This document shows, in pieces, positions 1-10,635 of a DNA stretch of 64,000 nucleotides. A program made the translations under genes and the position numbers. The DNA comes from Corylus avellana (lineage: Eukaryota > Streptophyta > Magnoliopsida > Fagales > Betulaceae), in contig NC_081546.1 of assembly GCF_901000735.1 (NCBI RefSeq), positions 29,469,900-29,533,899 of the forward strand. The letters are read 5' to 3'. The stretch's first letter is position 1. Every line of letters starts with the position of its first letter. A model generated the notes under the pieces. It was not told the DNA's origin. It saw only the letters and a list, made by a program, of their open reading frames with translations, and ran no database searches.

Positions 1-32
1 ACTAACCTCTCTCTCTCTCTCTCTCTCTATCT

Positions 33-431
33 CTATCTAACCAAGGCCGTGATCTCCGACGAACGCGGCGAGGCGGGCAACCGGGAGGCGAAGGTCGTCG
101 GCGGAAAGTCGACGGAACGGCGGTCGCCTTCGTCCTCAAAGTTGAGGGCGTAGCTGAGGGCGTCGTACTTGAAGTCGGCGGAGTGGCGCCGGTGGTGGTT
201 TCTGGCAGCGCCGATTTTGGAGATGAAGTTCCGGCACTTGTCTTTGAGCTCGGGGGACTTCTGCCGGGAGGACGCGCTCCGGACGAGCCTCGCCCTGGGC
301 TCGGAGCTCAGGGATTCGTCGTCGTGGAGGTGGTGGTGGCCGTGGTGGGTCCTCCGGAAGCAGCAGAGGGAAGACTTGAGGATTTGTTTGAGAGAGGGTG
401 AAGAATTGTGGTGGTGGTCGTCGTCCTCCAT
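33..431 (-). CDS. Small His-rich stress-induced-like protein
   Basis: Single-exon frame of 132 residues. The start ATG is at 429-431 and the stop TAG at 33-35. The N-terminus is acidic and His-rich (MEDDDHHH), followed by a Cys pair (SLCCFRR) and a His-rich stretch at about residues 29-36. The C-terminal half carries FKYDALSYALNF, then DFPPTTFASRLPASP. From memory, these two blocks recur in a plant family loosely annotated as stress-induced proteins of unknown function; there is no catalytic motif, signal peptide or membrane segment. A TATA-like run at 467-478 lies just upstream of the start on the gene's strand, supporting this ATG. The gene sits at the window edge but is complete. Role unknown; probably soluble. 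I am fairly sure it is a real gene and much less sure of the family label. Confidence 0.75.
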   Translation of the reverse strand: MEDDDHHHNSSPSLKQILKSSLCCFRRTHHGHHHLHDDESLSSEPRARLVRSASSRQKSPELKDKCRNFISKIGAARNHHRRHSADFKYDALSYALNFEDEGDRRSVDFPPTTFASRLPASPRSSEITALVR

Positions 432-466
432 GAGAACCGTGAGAAGGGAGGTTCTGTGTGTGTTTG

Positions 467-478
467 TTTATATATAGG
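467..478 (-). promoter_or_regulatory. TATA-like box of the His-rich protein gene
   Basis: On the minus strand the run reads CCTATATATAAA, about 36-47 bases before the ATG at 431. A second TATA-like run lies at 481-490. The position is consistent with a short 5' leader. Confidence 0.4.
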
Positions 479-610
479 TTAATATATAGGCGAGGGGGGT
501 GTGAAAAGACGGACGAGGACGCTGAGGGGCCGGGGAATTCTGATGAGTCCGTACTTTAAGGGATCCCGAGGTCGAGCGATATTTTTGTCATTTCATTTTC
601 TTAAAATAAT

Positions 611-1010
611 ATTAAATTTTCCCGAATTGAGGTTTTCGACTGACGTGGAATTGGTAAAACAAACTGCAGTTAAGTTACTATTATTTTTTTTAAAAAAATA
701 AAATAAAATAAAAATTAAAAAAGAAAAAAGAAATAAACCTATCCCCTTCGGCCCCAAAGGCGTGGGGTGGGAGAGAGAGAGAGCAGAGCTGCAATGGTGT
801 TGGGTAGAGAGAAGTGTGCTGTGCTGTGCGTGATTTTTTTTTGGGAGAGAGAGAAGCATGCTGAAGATGAAGGAGATAGCATGCGTGGGTGGGGTGGGCA
901 GTTCAGTGAGTGGGTTTATTTTTTATTAAAAAAATAAAAAAACTTAACTGTAGTTTACTTAACTACAGCTACGTCAGTCGGAAACTAAGATTCGAGAAAA
1001 TTTTTCGTAT
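611..1010. mobile_element. Candidate MITE with long imperfect inverted ends
   Basis: The segment 611-690 and the reverse complement of about 939-1005 align over roughly 65 bases. Both carry a run like CGACTGACGT and, further in, CAGTTAAGTT. The interior holds a GA-rich stretch and no credible gene. I could not define the outer ends or a target duplication. The rest of 432-2998 shows only AT-rich DNA, short (TA)n runs near 1140 and the separate repeat at 2093-2340. Confidence 0.5.
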
Positions 1011-2092
1011 TTCTAGCATTTCTCATATATTTAAGGATGAGTTTCTTAAATATAGTATCGTTTAACTCAGTTGGGAGGAAACTTTATTTATATTTTAATT
1101 AGTCTTATTTTTCTTTTTATCTTTTGTGTGATTGAAAATATATATATATATATATACAGAATAAACTTGATGGAAGTTTTTGGTGGCATTTCACGTTGTA
1201 TGTATTTATTCTTGAGATGATTTGTGTCATTTAAGGTTGTGATAAAATAAATTAAAATGTTCTTTTCACATTACTTACATCAATCATTTAAAAAAAGAAA
1301 AAAAAAAACACTTTAAACTCGAACACGATATAAAATGAGTGTGATAAAGAGTATTACTCTATAATAAAAATCAGATGCGAGGGTTTTCTATTTTGAAGCG
1401 ATTTTAAGATTATAAATGTATATATGTTCCACAACGTTTTCCTCTTAATTGAGTTAAAAGAAATTTTTTCAATTCACTTTATTAAATTGACATATATCTT
1501 AATGGGTTGGACCATTGGTTTGCTTTGGTTACCACTTTATGCGGCGTCGGAGAGGATCAAGTCATTTTTTGACCTATTTCCTACTTATTTTTTGTTTGTT
1601 TTTTACACTGTAATTCTTGTTCTGAGTTTATTGTTGGACAACCTACTCATTTTTTATTCTTCGATCCCATGTAACCTTTTTCTTATTTAATCTTATAAAA
1701 AAAGAAAAAAGAAAAAGACATGTCCTAAATGCACGTGAGAATTACATATTTTATTAAAAATGCATATAAAAATTTTGAACACTTTGAACATATATCAGTT
1801 TAATAGAAAAAATGATAAAAAATTTCTCAAAAGGAAAATTCGTCCATGTATATAATCTTTGCGAATGATATGCTTTTGTTCGCTAAGTTTGACATGAAGA
1901 ATCATGGGACCATTGAGAAAAGTGCTGGAATACGTCATATTCTGGATATGGAAGAGCCACCACCACTTAATTTGGCAGATACCTTTATCTCAAGACTTCA
2001 TTTTTCTTTCTAATCTTTGATGAAGAAGAAATTGCATACGGAATAAAGTTTTTTCCTAAACTGAATTGTAAGAATTACTTTTAAAGATCAAT

Positions 2093-2340
2093 TAGAGCTT
2101 GTTGGAGATTATGTTTGAAAAATAGAGTTTTTAAGTCAAAAAACGTTTTTGGCAAAAGCTTTAATTTTAAGCTTTTGCCTTTTTTTCTAAAAGTGCGTTT
2201 TGGTCATTTTTAGACTTTTTGAATATTTAAAAGCGATTTTAATTTTTTTTTTTACCAAACAAGTACTTTTTTTTTCTTCAAATAAACTTTTTGAGTGTTA
2301 AACGCACTTTTAGACACCTCAAAAGCAATCTCAAACAGAC
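2093..2340. mobile_element. Short MITE-like repeat, hAT-like ends
   Basis: The left end (GAGCTTGTTGGAGATT) is the approximate inverse complement of the right end (GTCTGTTTGAGATT when reversed). The interior is AT-rich and contains repeated AAAGTGCGTTT / AACGCACTTTT words in opposite orientation. No coding capacity. The target duplication is not clear. Confidence 0.45.
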
Positions 2341-2998
2341 TAAATGATATTAACCTTTATAGTGGGTGATTTTCAAATGGCCCAAAATCATCCTTTAAGT
2401 CTGGGTCCTCTAATTGGGCTGTTTGTGAAGGGCAGCCATTTTTCAAATGGGCATTTGAAAAGAGTTGGGCCTTCTAGATACTTGTTATCATGTTGGTGGG
2501 CCTGTTGGCTATCACTCAACTTATTGGCTGTGTTTGGCAAAGGGTTGGACTGGACCGGACCCAAAAAAATTAAAAAAAAAAAAAAAGTTATTCTTAAAAA
2601 AATTGTTACTTACAATCTTGTTCGATATTTTCAAGTGTCGATATCGAACAATACAACCTTTTCCCCCAAGGTTTGTCTGGTTGACTGGTCAAAAGGAATA
2701 CATGTTGGGTGAGCTTCATTGAACTTTCCTCACCTCCTTCCTCTCCCTTTCCTTTTTTCCTCACTTTCAATCCTAAGAGATAATAAAGAACTGATAAAAA
2801 AACCATCACAAGAAGAAGATTGCTCTGATTAATTGTAGTATATATCAGTCTTCTTCTTTCGAGGATACGATATAGTAATTTGTGTTCTTTCAAGTTATCA
2901 TCTTTGTTCATTGGGTGCTTCTTCCTTACTGGGGGCTGCAGCTCAGAAACCTCAGAAAAGGAAAAGAAAAAAGGCAAAATCTTTGTTGGTATTTATCA

Positions 2999-3636
2999 AT
3001 GGCTGGAATGCTTCCTGGTGTGGAGTGTGCACGAAGGAGACGGCTCCATCTGAGCAGTGGCATGTCGGATTCACCAAGCCATGGTGGGACAAGGCGGTCA
3101 TCTCTCTGTTTATACACAAGCAGCCATGAAACCCATCATTCCTCAACCTCACCAATGGTACTTATATCCCCTTCTCTTTGCCATTTTCTCTCACATATCC
3201 CTGTTTCTTCTTTTTGATGTGGCTGATACTGTTTAATTTTGAAAACCCCCCCAAAAAAACAGAGGAAAAAAAGCTTATTGAGCCAAGCATCCCAGGATGA
3301 GGAATTGGAAAGTGGAGCTAGAGAGGCCAAGGAGAGATTAGATGGAAGGTTTAAAGCACAAAGAAAATCTGAAACCAATAGGTAAGGAATCTTTGTGATT
3401 TCAGGATGATATATATGTTAGCCAAATTTACCAGAATCCCTTTTCTCACCCTCCTATTTCAACTTGGTTTTCATGATTATTTTAGGAGAAACAACAAAGA
3501 CAGATTGGGGTCCATGTTCCAAGACGAGTTGCCGACAGAGCTGTTGGGGTCAAAACAGAGCCGCTCAAAGAAGTTCAGTTGGGCCAAGTTTAGCTGGAAG
3601 GCCTTAGATCAAAACATCTGTGCTGCCTGCATATGA
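2999..3636 (+). pseudogene. RING-H2 paralogue truncated inside the RING domain
   Basis: Three exons, 2999-3157, 3263-3381 and 3486-3636, join with good GT-AG borders to give 142 residues. The N-terminus MAGMLPGVECARRRR, the REAKERLD block and the FSWAKFSWKALDQ block match the intact relatives at 7918 and 14854, and intron positions and phases are the same. The frame stops right after the first zinc-ligand pair (ICAACI, then TGA), so six of the eight RING ligands are missing and no RING remnant follows. It cannot act as a RING ligase. Splice sites and the upstream frame are intact, so it could still be expressed as a short RING-less protein that competes with the intact form. I call it a pseudogene with caution. 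The intact copy starts about 4.9 kb downstream on the same strand, which suggests an old tandem duplication. Confidence 0.75.
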
Positions 3637-4445
3637 GAAGCTTGTTTTCTTTATAGTTTTATATCTCATTTGTGGTGATGATCACCATTTTTGTGAGGTT
3701 TTTCTAGGAATTAATCCAAGTTTTTTTCTTCTTTGATGTAAGTTCTTGATTGGGAAAAGATCCAATATTGTAAAAAACTATCAAAGATTAAACAAAAATC
3801 CCTTCTTTTCCACTTTCCAGATTTGGATCTGCTACAGAAGGTGCTTTGGAATCTTGAATATTAATTTGGCAATGATCTTTAACAGAGTATTTCTGGGAAT
3901 GATCTTGAACATTAATCTGCTTACCAAAAGCTGCACTACAACAAACATGAAAAGCTGCATTAGAATTTAGAACAAACTTGAGGCAGATTCGGTGACAAAA
4001 TTAATGGCTGTTTGTACAAGTTGACTGCATCCAGCCAAGAAGACCTGTTAAGACACAAAAACAGACAAGGGTGACTCGCCGAAGGAACCGCCGGAAAACA
4101 TTCTGAGGCCTAAGTCAAATGAGATATTTGGGAAATAATCCAATAAGTAAGAGAATAAGTAGAAGGAAAAATGTGTGTACCTCATAATAGGGTCCATCAC
4201 CTTTACTTATAGGACTAATGTTGTTATGGTAAGTGGGCTTGATGCGGCAAGCACCGGGAATCAAGGATCCGATATGACAGGTGTCATATACTCATCAGGC
4301 TTTATTCTTGGGCTGCCCTAACAGAACCTTTTCTTATTAAGCCAAATTTAAATAGGTAAGACGGTAACTAGGAGATTCCTAGGATACCTTTCCTAATATG
4401 GTCTTCTCGCCACGTATTTGTCGAGTAGGTGACCGTTGATCTAGG

Positions 4446-4814
4446 CAGAGATGGAGGGAGGCCATGGTCACCCCAAAATAAGGAAAAAAAAAAGTAAAGT
4501 AAAGTTTTAAGTTTAGTCATTTTGGCCTCTCCAAAAAAAATTTGGCCCTATTTTTAGATCTTTAGGCCATATCCAATAAAAACTTTTGGCCTATTCTTAA
4601 TTTTTTTGGGCCATACCCATTAAGTTTTTTTTAAAAAAAAAAAAAATTTGGTCTTTACTTTCAAATGTCCATTTTTTTGCTCTTACTTTCAAATGCTCAC
4701 TTTTTTTGGCCCTTATAGTAGTCTTTATTTCATAAAAAAACAACCAAAATAAAGTTTTTTTAATAAAAAAATTTGGCTGGCTCCCTTCCATAAAATTTCC
4801 TGACTCTGTCCCTG
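4446..4814. mobile_element. hAT-like non-autonomous element with 8-bp target duplication
   Basis: The element is flanked by GATCTAGG at 4438-4445 and again at 4815-4822. Its ends read CAGAGATGG on the left and, reversed, CAGGGACAG on the right; CAG-starting ends with an 8-bp duplication are typical of hAT elements. The interior is AT-rich with TTTGGCC words and has no gene. It sits in a larger repeat-like stretch at about 4170-5000 that I cannot classify. Confidence 0.6.
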
Positions 4815-7800
4815 GATCTAGGGACTGTTGGTTGGCGTCTCCATTGAGGGAGGGAGGACCCATCAGGTGCAGCCCAGCCTGAGGACGAATATATCTTCCA
4901 AAATCCGAAGGATAACGGGCTTTATTGAGCTTAAGTGAGCCTTGCAAGGACAAGGGGCCTCTAATAAATGGTATCATCAATGGGTTTCTTTAAGGCCTAC
5001 GAGAATCATGATATCACTGATTATCACACATTATATCACTGAGTTGTGCCTTCTAATACCGTAACAGGTCTTGGTCTATAACTTGTCCCACCCCAAAGCA
5101 ATAAGACATTTAAAATGAAGAAAATTGTCACAAGGAGCTTTCTAAGAGAAACACGCTAACACCCTAAGCTGCACTAAACCAAACTTTCAGTAGATTAATT
5201 GACAAAAAGGATAAAAAAAAAAAAAAAAAAAAAACACACAGACAATTTGTGATTGGTCTGCGTCACAAGAAAATAGCATGGAAACCTCTTAGAAATAAAT
5301 AACTAAATTTATCATTTCTTCTTGGTTTACAAAGAGTTTGGCTTGGGACACATCTTATAATAAGATATAAAGAACACGTATCTCAATTTCAATTGAAACT
5401 GGACCCAAGTCAAATCGTCTTTGTGGTTTGGTCTTGCCTTCTTGGAAGGGGTAAATTCCATGAGTTCCATGAAATTTCAGCAGGAAACAAATCCTCAGCC
5501 AATTCATTAATGGTGAGGGGGGCTCTCAGCAATCAGGCCTAGAAAGAGCTGAACATGATGTGAGCTCCAGCAATGCATGTTTGTCCAGTTCCTCTTTCAC
5601 TACATATAAACAAAGATAATGCCTATTGATTGATTTTCCATAATGAACAAAGTGATAAACAGATCAGCAGCAATCTTTTGGATCCATATCAAGGCAATCT
5701 CAGATCCTAGTCTTTTTCCTAATTAAAGAAATGTATGAGATCATGGGCATATCAAATATCACATGCATTTTTATATACCAAGATTTTTATGACTTCCATG
5801 TGTCATATTATGAAGCAACCAACCATTTGAATCCTCCCACTATCGTTTTACCTTTCATAATCTCCATCTCACATGACTCAGGATCATTGTCTTGTTCTAT
5901 TAAGCTTTACAACACATTGAATATTAAATCGAAATGGAAGGTGAATCATAAGATAGGCTTTAAATTTAATATCTCTACTGTGATATCATGTTAAATCATT
6001 AATTATTTTAAAAGCCATGTCAGTAAAAAAATGTTGAATTCAATAATTTAATTGATGTTCTAAAATGCTTTTTTCTTGACATTACTAAAGCATAATATGA
6101 GATCTTATATGGGGTTTTAGAGTAATTTTAGAAGTTCCTCTTGTGTTATTCTTGTGTCCCTCCAAAAATGATGTGGCTTTTAAAATCACAATTTGGATCA
6201 AAATCTAATAATGATCAATCACAAGCTCAATGATGATTTTAAGAGCCACATTATTCTTTGAGGTATACAAGACTGACTTGTACAAGGGAGGGCCCTAAAC
6301 CACCCCCCCCCNNNNNNNNNNNNNNNNNNNNGGGGTTATTTTATCTTTTTATCTCCAAAATTTTGGGAAAATAACAAAAAAATTAGAATTTTTTTTTCTT
6401 AGTAGTACCTTAACAAAAAATTCCAATCCAACCCCAATTCCCCCCCTAAATAATATTTTTATCTTTGTCTCTGTCAATATATATATAACCACACTCCCCT
6501 CCCCCCAAAAAAGAAAATAATAAAGAATAAGAGTATAATGCTCCTCTTGGGTAATGATATCCTATAATTTCAAAGAAATTATAGATTTTTAAATTACCTA
6601 AATTTAGGCCATTTCTTGCATCAAACGGTTTGAAAAATGCTACATATTAAAAATGTGGCATGTTACCTATGAAAATTAAGTATATTTTCATTAGATTCTT
6701 GCGATTTATTATGTAGAAAAGCTTTGAGTCAAACTATTTTTTGGTTTTCTAAAAAATAAATGTCTCTTCAAAAGTAAAGAAGAAGCTTTTTGGGATGAAA
6801 TTTTGTCCGGCTACCTTGGTAACATGCCATCTATTTTTAGTAAGTAGTATTTTCCAAGTCGTTCAATGCAAAAAAAGGACCCGGATCACAAAATTTTAGA
6901 ATTAGGGAATCTTGATCTGTTCAATCTTACGGTTTGGTTGCATTCATTCTAATCAAACTAATTTATTAAATCGACATATGTTTTAATTTAGAGCTTGTCA
7001 TTCACATATAATTTATTAATCCTATACAAAAAGCCACGTATAAATCACATACTTTAAAAACATATATGTCAATTTAGATTAAAAGAATTTTATCCCGCTG
7101 TACACAGAGAAAGATTGTCCTTTAAAGTTAAGTCCACGAGGCCGAGGAATATATGTGATTTAGAATTCTAAATAGCAATGGGTAATGCTATACATCACTT
7201 CCATCCTCCTCTTCGAAGCTTAGCTATGTAACGTAATTTTCATGCCGCCATAAACTTTAAAGATAAAAGGATGATAAATAGAATTACTCAGATCGCAAAT
7301 AATAGAGGTAATGAGTTGTATCCATCACAAGCAAAACATCAAATAAATCATGCTAAAACAACCAAACAAAAACGTCGAAAACATGTAGACATGAAGACGA
7401 GGAGCAGGGCCACGTGGCTCACCCTTGTTCGTTAGTACTCGGTTGGTGGTTGGTTGGCTTGGTTAGCTAGCTTCCCTAATCCCCTCTAGGCTGTAGCCCT
7501 CTTCCTCTTTCGATTCCCATATTAATTTTCTCACTTTTTAACCCAACCCCACCCAAAAATGAACCATATTGCAGAGAGAGAGAGAGAGAAAGGGGGCTGA
7601 AAATGATAAAGGGATGGGCCCTTTTTTGTCTGCCAACATCTTTCAATGATCTGCACTACTGTAACTGTTTGTTTTCTCTTCCTACTTGTACATAAAGTAT
7701 AATTTTTTTTTTTCAATCAAAACAGTTCTTTAAGGTATCTTTTCTTGATCTTCATCATGTGGGTACTGTTTCTTGTTTGCTTCAGCCAGCGTGAGAAGGA

Positions 7801-7917
7801 GGCACAAAATTAAATATGTATCAAAATAAAAGATGATGAATTTAATCTACCAAAAAAGTCCTGTTTTGTTTTTTTTTCCTTGTTTTCTCTTTTGAATTCT
7901 TTGGGTTGCTAGCTACA

Positions 7918-8847
7918 ATGGCTGGAATGCTTCCTGGAGTGGAATGTGCTCGAAGGAGACGTTTCCATCAGAGTGGAGCTTCCTCGGATTCACCAAACAT
8001 GGCTGCGCATGGTGGTACAAGGCGGTTGTCTTTCTGCTTATACACAAGCAACCATGAATCCCATCATACCTCTGCCTCTTCTCAGGTACATACATGATCT
8101 GTCTCTCTCTTTATCTCTCAAAATTTCTTTCTTTTTTTGGTGAAAACCATAATATATATAACTAATATCATTGAAAACAAAAACAGCAAAGAAGTTTATT
8201 AAACCAGGTAGACCAGAATGAGAAGCTTGAAGTGGTAGCCAGAGAAGCCAAGGAAAGACTAGATGAAAGGTTGAAAACACAAAGAAAACCAGCAGCTAAA
8301 AGGTACATGTATTATGAGTTGGGCGCGAAATTGATTTCATAACAAAAAATACTATTTAGTAGATTGTTATATTGATTGTTATACAATTGAGATGATGTGA
8401 CAGTAATAATCAGTCGGTGATTAATGCTGTTTTTTACTGCAAGGTTAATATATGACAATATTGCTCTTTGAGAATCCTCAACCCCCGTGGTAACTTATTT
8501 TAATGTTTATTTTGTTTTGTGTTTCTCTTATAATTTGATATATATATATATTGGGAAACAGCAAAGAGAGGTTGACGTGTGTGAAGGGCAGATCTGCGGT
8601 GCTAGGGGAGTTGCACACAGAGGTGTTTGGGTCTAAGAAGGGTGGCTCAAGAAGGTTCAGCTGGAGCAAGTTGAGCTGGAAGGCGTCGGACCAAGATGAG
8701 TGCGCCGTTTGCCTGGAACAGTTCAAGGCCGGTGAGACCCTGGTGCACCTGCCCTGTGCACACCGGTTCCATGTGAGGTGTTTGGTGCCATGGCTAGAGA
8801 ACAATGTCCATTGCCCTTGCTGCAGAATGGGGATTATCTCCCAGTAA
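7918..8847 (+). CDS. RING-H2 zinc finger protein, probable E3 ubiquitin ligase (copy 1)
   Basis: Exons 7918-8085, 8187-8302 and 8562-8847 join in frame into 189 residues. The RING-H2 domain is at the extreme C-terminus, with ligands C142, C145, C160, H162, H165, C168, C179 and C182, so all eight are present. A Trp after the sixth ligand (LVPWL) fits the usual E2-binding position. The N-terminal half is basic, Ser/His-rich and without a signal peptide or membrane segment, so the protein is probably soluble in cytosol or nucleus. The middle block EVVAREAKERLDERL may form a helix. RING-H2 proteins of this size typically transfer ubiquitin directly from an E2; the substrate is unknown. The start is fixed by the conserved MAGMLPGVECARRRR, shared with the truncated relative at 2999. 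It differs from the copy at 14854 by one residue (Ala versus Val in RSAVLGE). Confidence 0.9.
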
Positions 8848-9903
8848 TTCTCTTTTCTTGCTGATGCGTCATGTTTTTGTCTAAAGAGAAATTTGGATAG
8901 ATATATATTTGGTAAATCTTATATTACCCTCGTTTTAGTTTGTGTATATTGAAACTTATTGGTTAATTATAGGCTATAATTTTGGGTTACAATCTGGGAA
9001 ATGTTTGCATGAAGCTATTGCTTTTCCAACTTGATGTTTTGTGTTTTGAGTTTTGCAACTTGTGGTCGCGTGTCGGGTTCGAGTCTGTTGAAGTATGGGC
9101 ATAAAATTATATATGTTAGTTAACCATAAGCCAACTTATTTAATTCCCTCGACCATAACTAGCCAATTTCTTATTGGATTTGTATCAAATTCATGATTCA
9201 TGTCAGAAATTTCAAGTCGAATTCTTCAATCCTAACCCACTAATTTCAAGTTTGATTCATATTAAATTTGCGAGTCATATCAAAAATTATCAGGCTTTTT
9301 TCTAGTCCAATGAAACTTAACTCTATAAGATTTGAGCTCTAATAGATAGTACCACATGCAGGGAATGATGTCAGAGATAAACAGATGGTGTTCTTTCTAT
9401 CCTCAAATATTGCATGATAATAGACAAGAACATATACTTGCTGTACAAGACTTATACTGATTCTTTGTAGAAGCAAGTGGTCCTGATTGCCTCAAAGATT
9501 ACTTTCGGTCTATTCATTTGTCCCACATTGAAAACTCAAGTTCAAAATAATGCACCACTATTGCCTGACAGTGGGCCATTGAAAATGAGAAACAATTATG
9601 GGCATGGTTTTCTGAATATCATGAACTGGAAAGTAGCAATTATTATAGCAGACTTTCTTCTGAATCAATTTGCTGGTGATAATCATCCAACTCCATTAAG
9701 GTTTTTGCAGCCTCCTAACATTTTCATATCAATTATCGTATTAGAGAGCTGCATTATTGTTAGTGATATAAAAAGTATGTCTATTATGCAGTATTAAATT
9801 AAGTCTAAATGTCATTTTCTGATAGTGGAAAGTCATCATCTGCCACTAATACATAAGGATCAACCCCATCTTAGTCTTTGATCTTTATGATATTTTGGAT
9901 TAA

Positions 9904-10321
9904 CAGTCTGTTTGATTATACAATTTCACAGGTTAGAAGTGTAATTTTGAACAAAATTATAGATAGTGTATCATTTGATAATGCGTTATTAAAAAAATTG
10001 TGACTTTTAGAAAGAAAAAAAAAAAAGAAAAAAAAGTTACTTTACTTAGAAGCATGCGATTTTGAAGACTAGACTTTAAATCACGATTTTAAAGGTCAAA
10101 TCGATATTTTACCAAACACTTAAATACATTTTTGAGTCCAAAGATGTAGATCAATCAGCTGGGACCACGTCTAATGAAGTGGAGGTCACTAGTTCGAATC
10201 CCCCTCCCCCCTCTTGTGCGGACATGTCAAAAAAAAAAAAAATTACGTTTTTGAAAATTTGTGTTTTCGAATACTATGTTTTAAAATCTTGCCCGTTTGA
10301 AACCGCAAATTCACACGGACC
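9904..10321. mobile_element. hAT-like MITE remnant carrying a nested SINE-like insert
   Basis: The ends (GTCTGTTTGATT on the left; GTCCGTGTGAATTTG when the right end is reversed) are imperfect inverted repeats. The interior has the alternating AAAATCG / CGATTTT words seen also at 44122 and 62834. The same element lies in the second segment copy at about 16843-17261. It has no coding capacity. The tRNA-like unit at 10145-10246 interrupts it. Confidence 0.4.
10145..10246 (+). mobile_element. tRNA-derived SINE-like fragment
   Basis: A box-A-like stretch (TAGATCAATCAGCTGGGA) is followed about 30 bases later by a box-B-like AGTTCGAATCC at 10191-10201, then a short body and an A-rich tail at about 10230-10242. 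This is the layout of a polymerase III SINE head. It does not fold into a complete tRNA. The second segment copy has it at 17083-17180. Confidence 0.55.
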
Positions 10322-10535
10322 TTATCATCAGTAGTGAAATTGGGAATTGTGGATCAGGAAGAGGTGGAGACACATAATGGAGCAGATTTTACTTGAAGGA
10401 TATATGGGGTCAAATTTTCTTCATGTTGGGAAGATTTATTTTTTAGGGAGTTTTTTTAATAAGACCATAATATAATATATTAAGACATCATTTAACCCAA
10501 AACTTTAGGTTAATAAATTTGGGCTCAATTATGTT

Positions 10536-10635
10536 NNNNNNNNNNNNNNNNNNNNNNNNNNNNNNNNNNNNNNNNNNNNNNNNNNNNNNNNNNNNNNNNN
10601 NNNNNNNNNNNNNNNNNNNNNNNNNNNNNNNNNNN
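10536..10635. other. Assembly gap, exactly 100 N
   Basis: A 100-N gap of the sort used for joins of unknown length. It separates the two copies of the RING-H2 segment. Confidence 0.98.

Larger units (their letters stand above)
5220..10535. repeat. First copy of a 5.3-kb segment repeated across a 100-N gap
   Basis: This segment runs to the very end of the left contig. It matches 10636-17474, which begins at the very start of the next contig. The match begins in a poly-A run and ends at the gap (GCTCAATTATGTT). The copies differ by scattered substitutions, small indels and a 1.47-kb insertion in the second copy. It holds the RING-H2 gene at 7918. Otherwise it has intergenic DNA and MITE or SINE remnants. 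A 20-N gap at 6312-6331 sits between a C run and a G run. Allelic contigs placed in series is the likeliest reading. Confidence 0.9.

Noticed and set aside
5731..5994. Frame of 87 residues repeated at 11147-11410
   Set aside because: It is identical in both copies only because the segment is repeated. The composition is AT-driven, with no family motif or splice context.
9477..9797. Frame of 106 residues repeated at 16416-16736
   Set aside because: Same reasoning: apparent conservation comes from the repeated segment, and the surrounding intergenic sequence is equally conserved.
10145..10246. A tRNA gene
   Set aside because: Box A and B words are present, but there is no acceptor stem or anticodon arm, and an A tail follows; a SINE head fits better.
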